Of a stretch of 64,000 nucleotides of DNA, positions 9,231 to 17,726 are shown piece by piece (positions within the stretch are counted from its first letter, which is position 1; each line of letters begins with the position of its first letter). The DNA comes from Paraflavitalea pollutisoli (lineage in GTDB: Bacteria > Bacteroidota > Bacteroidia > Chitinophagales > Chitinophagaceae). The stretch covers positions 2,782,202-2,846,201 of the forward strand of contig NZ_JARKMX010000008.1 in assembly GCF_029360705.1 (NCBI RefSeq), read 5' to 3'. The translations under genes were made by a program, and so were the position numbers. The notes beneath the pieces were generated by a model, which was not told the DNA's origin, did no database searches, and saw only the letters and a program-made list of their open reading frames with translations.

Positions 9231-11998
9231 TATTGAGCAACATTGAAATTGAAGTACAATACCAATTCCTTCGCACGGGACCTGTCCTTCTCGTAATCGT
9301 AAAAGATATTCTTAAAGCCCATGGGGCCGGTTGTTTCGTTGCGTTGCGTTTTTGAACCAATACTGGCAATACCTTGCATAAAGGAAATATCACCCGTAGG
9401 GAAATACAGCATATAGTTTTTCCATTGATCTTCTTTCCAAGCAGGTGTAAACAAGCGCAGGAAAGTATCTTCATTGACTGCGACTACGGTAAAAGGCTGA
9501 CTATCGGTAATGAAACGACACCAATACAGGTTGGCATGATAACCCTTGAACTCCGGATATACCCAGTTCTCCCCCGTCTCCGTCGCATTGTAGTCTTTGT
9601 GCCAGACACCAAACTGGTTTCCCTTCAGCCGGTTCTTCCAAACCCGGTAAGGACCGGCCCCCATGTACTCCACGGCTTTGATACGACTTTCAGGAAATGA
9701 AAAGTTCACACCCACAAAGTTGGTAAAGTACGCTTCGGGAAAATAACTCACGTGCAGCTTGACCCAGCCGGAAGGATAGATCGTCCACTCCATCACATTG
9801 AAGCTGCTCTTGCGGTCAAAGGCCGAACGAATCACCAGGTTCTTCCCCTCCATCTGGTGCGAAAAACCACTGAAGTTATTGACCCCTTCCTGCAATACCG
9901 GACCATTGTTGAAAGGCAACTCGCCTTTGGTATTCCGTACATTGGTCAACAGTCCGGTACGCTGATGAATGGCCACTTCTACACCGTTAGCCTTGATCTG
10001 ATAGAGAGAATCACCAAGGAACATGGTAACGGCACCTGCTCCCGTTGTATCTACCAACCGCGCTGCCACCGTTGCAGGCCGTATGATGGGAAAACTCCAG
10101 GTAAAGAGCTCGCGGCCATACCGGTCTTTCGCGGTCACATACAGTGCTTCATACGATAACCAGTTTGCCGGCAGGTTCAACGCTAATTCCCCTTTTGCCC
10201 CAGGCGCCACCGAAGGTGCTTTGGCTGCCCCTTTCAGGTTTTGCCGTTTTTCCTGTACCCATTTGGACAAGTTCCAGCTGAAAGTACATTCATTGATATT
10301 TGTATAGTGGTACCGGTTTTCCAGTTTGAGTATACCATCAAAATCAGGAGCAATCTCCCGGTGCTCGAAATAGACCGGACTCCATACTTCTTTGATGGTA
10401 AAGTAACTACCCTCCTTTTCATGGTAAGGCCCAACGATGCCATCGGCACCGCGGTTCTTATCCGTATCCAGTATACCGTTCTTGTCTGTACGTACAACAC
10501 CCTGGTCGGCAAAATCCCAGAGAAAACCACCGGCCGACAAGGGATCGTGCCACATGGTTTCCCAGTAATCCTGTAGGCCGGCGCCATGGCCCCCATCAAA
10601 CCAACCATGGAGGAACTCAGTGGGCATCACGATCTCTCGACCATTGTTGTAATTGCCAATGCCATAATTAAACTCCCGGTAGTGTTGCGTTTCAATGCCA
10701 CCAAACAATTGCCAGGGATGCACAACAGGACGTTGTTGAATATCGTGTTGTGTAAACAAAGCATCAAGATCGAAGTTGTGTCCCCCTTCGTTGCCATTGG
10801 CCCAGATCACGATCGAGGGATGATTGACATCATGCGCGATCATCTCGGCCACCCGCAACGAACCCGTGGGTGTATCATAATGTCCGTGCCAGCCGGCGAG
10901 TTCGTCCATGACAAACAAGCCCAGCGAATCGCAGACATCGAGGAAATGATCGTCGGGTGGATAATGGCTCATGCGCACCGCATTCATGTTCATATCCTTC
11001 ATCAGCTGCACATCCTGGATACTGATGGCTTTGCTGGTCGTACGGCCCGAGCTGGGCCAGAATGAATGGCGATTTACTCCTTTCATCTTCACCTTCACCC
11101 CATTCACATAGATGCCATCGCGCTGCTTGACCTCAAGTGTCCTAAAACCAATACGCTCCTGTACCGTGTGTAACAGCTTACCGTTGCGCACCAGGGAGAA
11201 ACCCACCTGGTACAGATTGGGATACTCCGGCGACCAAGGTTTGATGGCAGCAAACTGTGCCTTCACGGCCGTCGTGTTGCCCGCCCCTACCGCTACGGTC
11301 TTTGGCGTTCCCAGCTTTTTACCATCGATCGTATACAACTGCGTGATGAGTTGATCCCCAGGCCGGGCAGCGGTAGACCCTACCTGCGCGGTCAACTGAC
11401 CATTGGCTTTCGCATCTACAGCCACCCGCCCGATGTATTGTTGCGGATACGCTTCCAGGTACACGGGCCGGAAGATGCCACCAAAGATCCAGAAGTCTGC
11501 TTTGCGCTCCGCTTCATTCACAGAGGCATTGGCCGAATGCTTGGCTACTGTCACCTCGAGTATATTATCAGCACCTTGCTTCAATAAGCGGGTAATATCG
11601 TACCGGAAGGCATAGAAAGCGCCTTCATGCACCGGCCCGGCGAGCTGTCCGTTGACCTTGACTTCCGCATCGGTCATCGCCCCTTCAAAAACGATCTTAA
11701 TGACTTTATCTTTCCAGGCTGCCGGCACTTTAAAGTTATAACGGTACAATCCCTTCTCTTTACCCCTCACACTGTCCTTATCAAACCCGTAATTGTATTT
11801 TCCAAAACCCTGCAGTTCCCAACACGAGGGTACGGGAATGGAGGTCCACCGACCACTGTTACGGCCTTCGGTGCAAAAGAAATCCCAGTTCACCGTCTGG
11901 TCATTGCCTTTGCCCGACAGGTACAGCTTTTCCGTTTGCTGCGCAATCACAGCGAAAGGAATAACCAGTAGAAAACAATATATCAATCGCTTAAACAT
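9230..11998 (-). CDS. GH2 beta-galactosidase-like glycoside hydrolase
   Basis: This 922-residue protein has a signal peptide (residues 1-19) and the full GH2 layout: N-terminal jelly roll, immunoglobulin-like domain, TIM barrel and a large C-terminal beta-sandwich resembling the LacZ small-chain region. The acid/base Glu is in WANGNEGG (E404) and the nucleophile is probably E461 in MPTEFLHG; KMKGVNRHSFWP is the expected substrate-pocket strand. Family members remove beta-linked galactose or related sugars. It is translationally coupled to the GH78 gene (TAATG). The target is probably beta-galactan or galactose side chains of rhamnogalacturonan I. Exact specificity is uncertain because GH2 also includes glucuronidases and arabinosidases. 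Confidence 0.9.
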   Translation of the reverse strand: MFKRLIYCFLLVIPFAVIAQQTEKLYLSGKGNDQTVNWDFFCTEGRNSGRWTSIPVPSCWELQGFGKYNYGFDKDSVRGKEKGLYRYNFKVPAAWKDKVIKIVFEGAMTDAEVKVNGQLAGPVHEGAFYAFRYDITRLLKQGADNILEVTVAKHSANASVNEAERKADFWIFGGIFRPVYLEAYPQQYIGRVAVDAKANGQLTAQVGSTAARPGDQLITQLYTIDGKKLGTPKTVAVGAGNTTAVKAQFAAIKPWSPEYPNLYQVGFSLVRNGKLLHTVQERIGFRTLEVKQRDGIYVNGVKVKMKGVNRHSFWPSSGRTTSKAISIQDVQLMKDMNMNAVRMSHYPPDDHFLDVCDSLGLFVMDELAGWHGHYDTPTGSLRVAEMIAHDVNHPSIVIWANGNEGGHNFDLDALFTQHDIQQRPVVHPWQLFGGIETQHYREFNYGIGNYNNGREIVMPTEFLHGWFDGGHGAGLQDYWETMWHDPLSAGGFLWDFADQGVVRTDKNGILDTDKNRGADGIVGPYHEKEGSYFTIKEVWSPVYFEHREIAPDFDGILKLENRYHYTNINECTFSWNLSKWVQEKRQNLKGAAKAPSVAPGAKGELALNLPANWLSYEALYVTAKDRYGRELFTWSFPIIRPATVAARLVDTTGAGAVTMFLGDSLYQIKANGVEVAIHQRTGLLTNVRNTKGELPFNNGPVLQEGVNNFSGFSHQMEGKNLVIRSAFDRKSSFNVMEWTIYPSGWVKLHVSYFPEAYFTNFVGVNFSFPESRIKAVEYMGAGPYRVWKNRLKGNQFGVWHKDYNATETGENWVYPEFKGYHANLYWCRFITDSQPFTVVAVNEDTFLRLFTPAWKEDQWKNYMLYFPTGDISFMQGIASIGSKTQRNETTGPMGFKNIFYDYEKDRSRAKELVLYFNFNVAQ

Positions 11999-12065
11999 GT
12001 GCTATATTTGATGATCGCCCCGAATGATGCTGCTGACAAACAGACGAATATAGATTCGAGTCCCA

Positions 12066-12074
12066 GGGGGGGGG
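12066..12074. repeat. Run of nine G (minus strand: nine C) before a GH2 gene
   Basis: The run lies in the 92-bp gap between the (alpha/alpha)6 lipoprotein gene and the GH2 beta-galactosidase-like gene, about 68 bases ahead of the GH2 start. Such tracts can change length by slippage. Confidence 0.7.
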
Positions 12075-12090
12075 CACCCATCATTAACCA

Positions 12091-13641
12091 TTAATCGACA
12101 ACGATCCGCTCCAATTGCGCTGCACTCCCCTTCTTCACACCATTCACCCATACACTCAATCCCTTCCCACGGTTGTATTTACTCCCCTCCTTGTCCCAGA
12201 TGATCGTCACGATCTTGCCGCGGTACAACACATTGTCCAGGCAGAACCAATCCCACTGTCCGGCGGGCAACAACGGATGCACCTCGATCTTTTCATCGGC
12301 CCGTGGGCGCAAACCCACCAGCCCGGTAATGATCAGGTCGTTGAACGTGGAATGGTTGTAATAGCGGCTCCGCTCTTCATCTCCCTTGAGCCAGTAACCC
12401 GTCTTCTCATCGAGGTATTCGCCAATATAAGGACGCCCCCGGTAATATTGTGATTCTACATATCGATTCAGTTGTTTGTACCAGTCTGCGTTGGTGACGG
12501 CCGTTTGATCATAATTGTTCAGCACATTGGCGAGGGCCGTCAATGTTTGCGATGTAGCAAAAGGCCATACGGCCCCATCCCACTCACACTTGCAACAGCC
12601 GTGGGTGCGAAAGGCCGGGTGACTACGATCCGCCGTCGTCAGTCCGAATGGAGCACAAAAGGTCTTTTCGTCATTCATCGTCTTCCAAGCTGCTTCATAG
12701 CCCTTATCCGGCAAGTTGAAGTACCAGGGAATGAACCCGATCGCCTCTTTCACGTTTGCCAGGGTATCGGCTTCCTTGCGTACTTCGAAGAAGTGCCGGT
12801 CATTGTCCCATAACTTTTGCTGTACAAGGCGTTTTATGGTATCAGCTTTGCGTTGAAAGAGACTGGCCGTAGCGGCATCCCCTTTCAGGGTCGCGATGGC
12901 CGACAGCGCTTTGGCATTGCCATACATATAGCTATTGATCGTAGGGCGGGCATTCTTTTCGCGACGGCCACCACTGATCGTTTCTTCCATACCGTCTTTC
13001 ACATCAGATTGCCAAAACAGGCCACTGGGTAAGCGCTTTTCCGTTTCCCATACACTGTAGTCATTGGCGAGGTCGGTCAGCATATCTACCGCGTATGGGC
13101 GATCACCATTGACGAGGTAGCGGTTGTAGACGGCATCAGCCGCCCAGCTACTAAAACCATGGAGCTTTTTCATCGGCTTGCCACTATCGCCCCTGAACCA
13201 GACATGCAGGTATTGATCGAGGTATTGCTGATCGTGCAACCAACGGCCTTCATACACATGGTGCCCCAGGGCGCAGGCGATGAGGTTGTATTTGTCGGCA
13301 TAGGAACGGTTGACCAGGAATTCGGTAAAGGCGTATCCTACCGGCGTTTGCTTGATGTGCTTCCGCATCGTCCACCAACGGTAATAATAGATCTCCTGCA
13401 CATTGGCCTGCGGACATTCAAACAGCGGAATATTCCGTTGCATCCACTGCCAGGCACTATCATTGGGAATGGCCTGCACAATGTTCTCCTCCTCCATCGT
13501 ATTGAAATAATCGACATAGTGCTTAAAGCTATTCGCCTTGAGCACCGTGCCGCCTGCATCCCCTCTCGATGACCGCTGCGCCACGCAGCCGGCCAGGATG
13601 GCCAGCACGGGAACCATAATATATAAACCGGATCGTTTCAT
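12091..13641 (-). CDS. Lipoprotein with (alpha/alpha)6-barrel glycosidase fold (MGH1/GH63-like)
   Basis: The 516-residue protein begins with a lipoprotein signal (lipobox LAGC, acylated Cys about residue 19), so it should be anchored to a membrane. The rest is rich in aromatic helices typical of (alpha/alpha)6 glycosidases. WWTMRKHI, GFSSWAADAV, EETISGGRR, INSYMYGNA, CKCEWDGAVWPFATSQTL and YNHSTFNDLIITGLVG resemble the acidic clusters of the MGH1-like/GH63/GH37 group. Such enzymes are inverting exo-glycosidases. It lies between the apiosidase fusion and a GH2 in the pectin operon. I cannot name the family with certainty, and the substrate is unknown. Confidence 0.7.
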   Translation of the reverse strand: MKRSGLYIMVPVLAILAGCVAQRSSRGDAGGTVLKANSFKHYVDYFNTMEEENIVQAIPNDSAWQWMQRNIPLFECPQANVQEIYYYRWWTMRKHIKQTPVGYAFTEFLVNRSYADKYNLIACALGHHVYEGRWLHDQQYLDQYLHVWFRGDSGKPMKKLHGFSSWAADAVYNRYLVNGDRPYAVDMLTDLANDYSVWETEKRLPSGLFWQSDVKDGMEETISGGRREKNARPTINSYMYGNAKALSAIATLKGDAATASLFQRKADTIKRLVQQKLWDNDRHFFEVRKEADTLANVKEAIGFIPWYFNLPDKGYEAAWKTMNDEKTFCAPFGLTTADRSHPAFRTHGCCKCEWDGAVWPFATSQTLTALANVLNNYDQTAVTNADWYKQLNRYVESQYYRGRPYIGEYLDEKTGYWLKGDEERSRYYNHSTFNDLIITGLVGLRPRADEKIEVHPLLPAGQWDWFCLDNVLYRGKIVTIIWDKEGSKYNRGKGLSVWVNGVKKGSAAQLERIVVD

Positions 13642-13686
13642 TGAAATGTCATTTAAGCGACCTATCTGCCTCTTGCCTTTCCTGGG

Positions 13687-13722
13687 TGCCTTGCTGCCTC
13701 GTTGCCTCGATGCCTTATTGCG
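13687..13722. repeat. 8-bp-period junction repeat, copy 3
   Basis: TGCCTTGC, TGCCTCGT, TGCCTCGA, TGCCTTAT and TGCG follow one another at exact 8-base spacing. The array overlaps the stop codon and last residues of the apiosidase fusion gene. Confidence 0.7.
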
Positions 13723-16700
13723 TCTTCACCTTCAGATACCCAACCGAATACACCGCTTCTTTGATCTGCTTGCCGGCATCGGGCAGGTCGGCAAAATTAT
13801 CTGCCGGCGTATCGGGCGTCGGAAAGGTTCTAACGCCACCTGTCCGTAATACGATCCGCTCCACCGCGGGCAGGGGCGCAAACAGGATCTGCGCACCATA
13901 CGCCTTGCCATTGATGTTCATCGTGTACATCCTGGCCGCTGTATTAATATCAACTTTGATATGATAGGTAGTACCAGCTTCGTATTTCAGCAATGTCTTG
14001 TAGCGCGCACCTGATTTGGAAACCAGTTGACTGTCGGGGCCAAACGTAAAACGCACACCCGCTGCACCAACGGAATCCGTCAGCTCGATATCCAGCTGGC
14101 CATGATCGGCCTGCGCCGGTGTTACGGAGAACTCCAGGTGCATGTTGCCGGCTGCCGGCAGCAGTCGTTCTGCTTTGGCATAGTCATGCGCATCTTTGTC
14201 TTTTAGTACCAGGGCACCATCGATGATATTCACCGGTGCCCACACCGGACTATACGTATTCCAATATTGTAACGCGGTAGCGGCCGGCAACTTACTGAAG
14301 TCCTCCTCGATGGGGCCAACAGCCTTGTTGGTGACTGGAACCGGAATAGAAGCCACCCAGATATCTTCTTTGTTCATGCTATAGCTTACCCAAGCCTTGC
14401 CATCGGGCGGAATGCCGTCACCTTCCTGGATGCCCCGCACATACTGCGGGCCATAAGACTTGTAGTTGCCGCCATATCTCATCGGCGTGATCTCGCCATT
14501 CACCAGCAACAGGTTTTGGTAATTCAACCCATCCTCACTGATCGACAAGGCCAGTGGCCAACGGAATTCAGAAGGATTGTATACGGTCAGGTAACGACCA
14601 TCGGTCGTACGCTGTCCCCAGATCTTCGCGTTGCTGTTGACAAAACCTGGAGCACGCATCGGGTTGTACAACCAGCTCTTGCCCTCATCGGTCGAGATGG
14701 ATGTCAGCGCGTGTTTCCAAAGGCCCACCGTACGGCCATCAGGCAGGTGGTAGAAGTTGAAAGCCTTGTATTCTTTTTTCACCGGGATTAAAGGATCGTC
14801 GCGATCCGCTTCTTCATTCCATTGCTGCATCATCAGTGGTTTCGACAACAGTTCCTCACAGGCTGCTACAAAAGCTACATCCTTGCTGCTCTTGTAAAAG
14901 GGGAAATTGCTATTCTTCTCGTTGAAGTCGTGGTTGTAGCGGATAAAATAGATAGGACCAAAGCTTCCATCTGCCTTGATTTCCCGTACGACGCGCCCTA
15001 CCCCATTGCCGTCATTGGGATCATCTTTGCTGTCCATCGCTATTCCATAATAGGCCAGGGCCAGTAGCTTTTTGTTGGCGGCGGCATAAAATCCCATCCG
15101 CTGGTGCATCACGGCCACCAGGTTGCTGGCAACACCGGGACGGTCTGCCTTCTTAAACCCGTCAGGCACTTTATACGGCGGGAAGAGCACTACCGGCTCA
15201 CCCCAATCGTAACCATCCTTCGATTGTACCAGCAGGGTTTGCCCCGGCGGCACATGTTCACCCACCGGGTTACTCAGGTATTCGAGGTAGAACGTATTGT
15301 TCCAATAAGCCAGCATGGGCGCATGGTTGTAGGTCCAGCCAAAGCTATGGGCAGCATCCTTCAAGTCACGGTGTGCACGTACCACTTGTACATTGTGTAC
15401 GCCCATGGCCAGGGGCAACCGGCCATCGTGGTAGTCCACATTCACCAGCGTCTTACCCGTGTAGTGTACCGTATCCTGGTTCAGCAAGCCAGTCAGGATA
15501 TCCGTCGATACCGAAAAGATGGTTCCATGTTTATGGCCTTCCGGCACGCCGATGGCCGTGTCCAGCCGGGTGAAGGTTTGGAAGTTGCTTGTTTTAACTG
15601 CACCATATTTTTTCTCCCGGTAGGCATCGAAATACACCAACCAGTCATTACCTGTCTTCACCACGGAAGGTCCTTCCGTGAAATTATCCGTGAACGCAGC
15701 TGTAACACCGGTATAAGGACCGAGCGCAGTTTTACCATAGGCCACTTTGATATTCCGGTTGGGACGTGTATTGTCTTTCAACACCAGTACATAATCCTGC
15801 GAGCCACGACGCACGATGGTAGCATCGATCACACTGAAACCGGGATCAAGGAATAATTTCGTCGGCGTAAAGGTCTTGAAGTCGGCGGTGGTCGTTACAT
15901 ACATCCGGTGGTTGTTGTTATCGTCTTCTATCCCCCGCTCGAAACGACCGGGAATCGCAGAAGCCCAGATGATGATGAACTGTTTGGTTTCCTCATCATA
16001 AAAGATTTCCGGCGCCCATACATTCACCACTTCTTTTTCGTGCTCCATCACCGGCAGCAGCCGCTGCTCGCTCCAATGGATCAGGTCTTTGGAAGAGGCG
16101 TATCCAAACCCTTTGTCGCCCCGCCAGCTACTGGTCCACACCAGGTGGAAGGTGCCATCCGGCCCCTGGGCAATGGAGGGATCACGCATCACGCGCTGAT
16201 TGCCCACCGCAGGTGTCAGAAAGGTTTTATTGACATCATTCCAATGATAACCATCGTAACTGTACAGTAAGCGCAGACCATCGGTAGCCGGCTCATGGAA
16301 GGAGCTGAACAAATAAGCAGTGGTTGGCGTGGTGGTACTGCTTTCCAGCACCAACACCCAGTCGTTACCGGGCTGTGTGGCTCCGGGCGCATCGAAGTGC
16401 TGATAACCTTTATTGGCCACCAGTCCGATAGTTTCGGTACTACCATTACGGGGATTGAACCACGAAGCTTTGACGACGTCACCAGGGATCATCCCCATCG
16501 CCACCGTAAAAGGTTTGCCGGTATACGTATACAACCAGGCATAGGCTGCACCACGGAATGCTACTACCCGCTCATACCGTTGTCCGTTATCGATGATCAT
16601 CGACTGGTCGGGCACGCCCTCCTGAAAAGGTTTGGACCTGACCAATTGCGAAACATATTTCATTTGTTCGGCACCGGGCGCATGCATCGCCGGCTGCCAG

Positions 16701-17719
16701 TATACCTTAGCACCGTAGGCGCGATCCTCATCTTTCGCACGATAGAACTGCATTACGGCACTGTGACCATAGGTATAACCCGCACCGCCCGACAAAGTAT
16801 TCCAATAAGCATAGCGTCGCACGTCGGCATCATTCCAGAATCGCTCAGTAGTATCGTGTAATCCCTCCGGAATACCTTCATAAGATGGCTCTCCGTCCAT
16901 AGTTGGCTTGACAGGCTGCAACTTCCAGTCTTCCTGTATGTATTTCCAATTGTCTTCTCCATAATGCGTTTCGCCCTTACTGGTATCCTGTGCATAATTA
17001 CGGTGGCCACTTTGAAACATGTTGAAGTCGAGCCAGGATTCGTTGTGAAACCAGCGGGAAGAAGTCGTTCTGCCACGCGGATGGAAAGTCATCAAATGAT
17101 TTTTATCGATCGAGCGGATCGTACGGCCGATCTGATTCCAGGTAGGCAAGGAATCGCTGCCGGGAATATCGCCACCATTGAGCCAGATGATATTCGATTT
17201 GTTCTTGTAGCGGTTCGCCAGGAATTGCGCATAGGTCCTGGCCGATGATTCCGTCACCCAGCCACTCTTTACATTGGTACCCCATACCGGCACCAGGGCC
17301 ATATAGATACCCCGTTGCGCTGCCTGATCGATGATATAATCCACATGGTCCCAGAAATCGTATTGAGCAGGGTCGTTGGGATTGTTGCCCTTGGTGATGG
17401 CCGGACGCGCTACATCACGATTCACAATGGCAGAGTCACCATATACATTCACCGCTTTACGCACATCGTGCAATACCATTACCTGCACCACATTGAATCC
17501 TTGCTGCTTGCGTTGTTCCAGGTACTGTACCGCTTCCTCCCGGGTCGTTTTGATAAACAGCAACCAGCCGGTATCGCCCAGCCACCAGAATGGCTGACCG
17601 CTCTGTGTAACAAAATACCGACCATTGGGTGCGACCTTTAGTTTAGGTAAAGGCTTTACCTGCGCTTCCAATTGAACGACCAATAACAGGAGAGAACATA
17701 TACTCGCTAAAAACTTCAT
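13715..17719 (-). CDS. Multidomain pectinase: GH140 apiosidase, GH43-like propeller, second propeller and lectin-like domain
   Basis: At 1334 residues this is the largest protein here. After a signal peptide (about 1-19), residues 25-460 are a DUF4038/GH140 barrel plus C-terminal sandwich; D184 in LNGGD and E277 in DGEPSYEG correspond to the acid pair of characterised apiosidases. Residues 467-745 form a GH43-type five-bladed propeller with a complete candidate triad: D513 in MRDPS, D632 in IDAT and E682 in TEGPS. Residues about 760-1145 look like a further propeller of the sialidase/BNR kind. The end, about 1150-1330, is a concanavalin/LamG-like sandwich. GH140 removes apiose-linked side chains of rhamnogalacturonan II, and GH43 usually cleaves arabinose, xylose or galactose. 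The substrates of parts two and three are inferred only. Confidence 0.85.
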   Translation of the reverse strand: MKFLASICSLLLLVVQLEAQVKPLPKLKVAPNGRYFVTQSGQPFWWLGDTGWLLFIKTTREEAVQYLEQRKQQGFNVVQVMVLHDVRKAVNVYGDSAIVNRDVARPAITKGNNPNDPAQYDFWDHVDYIIDQAAQRGIYMALVPVWGTNVKSGWVTESSARTYAQFLANRYKNKSNIIWLNGGDIPGSDSLPTWNQIGRTIRSIDKNHLMTFHPRGRTTSSRWFHNESWLDFNMFQSGHRNYAQDTSKGETHYGEDNWKYIQEDWKLQPVKPTMDGEPSYEGIPEGLHDTTERFWNDADVRRYAYWNTLSGGAGYTYGHSAVMQFYRAKDEDRAYGAKVYWQPAMHAPGAEQMKYVSQLVRSKPFQEGVPDQSMIIDNGQRYERVVAFRGAAYAWLYTYTGKPFTVAMGMIPGDVVKASWFNPRNGSTETIGLVANKGYQHFDAPGATQPGNDWVLVLESSTTTPTTAYLFSSFHEPATDGLRLLYSYDGYHWNDVNKTFLTPAVGNQRVMRDPSIAQGPDGTFHLVWTSSWRGDKGFGYASSKDLIHWSEQRLLPVMEHEKEVVNVWAPEIFYDEETKQFIIIWASAIPGRFERGIEDDNNNHRMYVTTTADFKTFTPTKLFLDPGFSVIDATIVRRGSQDYVLVLKDNTRPNRNIKVAYGKTALGPYTGVTAAFTDNFTEGPSVVKTGNDWLVYFDAYREKKYGAVKTSNFQTFTRLDTAIGVPEGHKHGTIFSVSTDILTGLLNQDTVHYTGKTLVNVDYHDGRLPLAMGVHNVQVVRAHRDLKDAAHSFGWTYNHAPMLAYWNNTFYLEYLSNPVGEHVPPGQTLLVQSKDGYDWGEPVVLFPPYKVPDGFKKADRPGVASNLVAVMHQRMGFYAAANKKLLALAYYGIAMDSKDDPNDGNGVGRVVREIKADGSFGPIYFIRYNHDFNEKNSNFPFYKSSKDVAFVAACEELLSKPLMMQQWNEEADRDDPLIPVKKEYKAFNFYHLPDGRTVGLWKHALTSISTDEGKSWLYNPMRAPGFVNSNAKIWGQRTTDGRYLTVYNPSEFRWPLALSISEDGLNYQNLLLVNGEITPMRYGGNYKSYGPQYVRGIQEGDGIPPDGKAWVSYSMNKEDIWVASIPVPVTNKAVGPIEEDFSKLPAATALQYWNTYSPVWAPVNIIDGALVLKDKDAHDYAKAERLLPAAGNMHLEFSVTPAQADHGQLDIELTDSVGAAGVRFTFGPDSQLVSKSGARYKTLLKYEAGTTYHIKVDINTAARMYTMNINGKAYGAQILFAPLPAVERIVLRTGGVRTFPTPDTPADNFADLPDAGKQIKEAVYSVGYLKVKTQ

Positions 17720-17726
17720 GCGTGCT

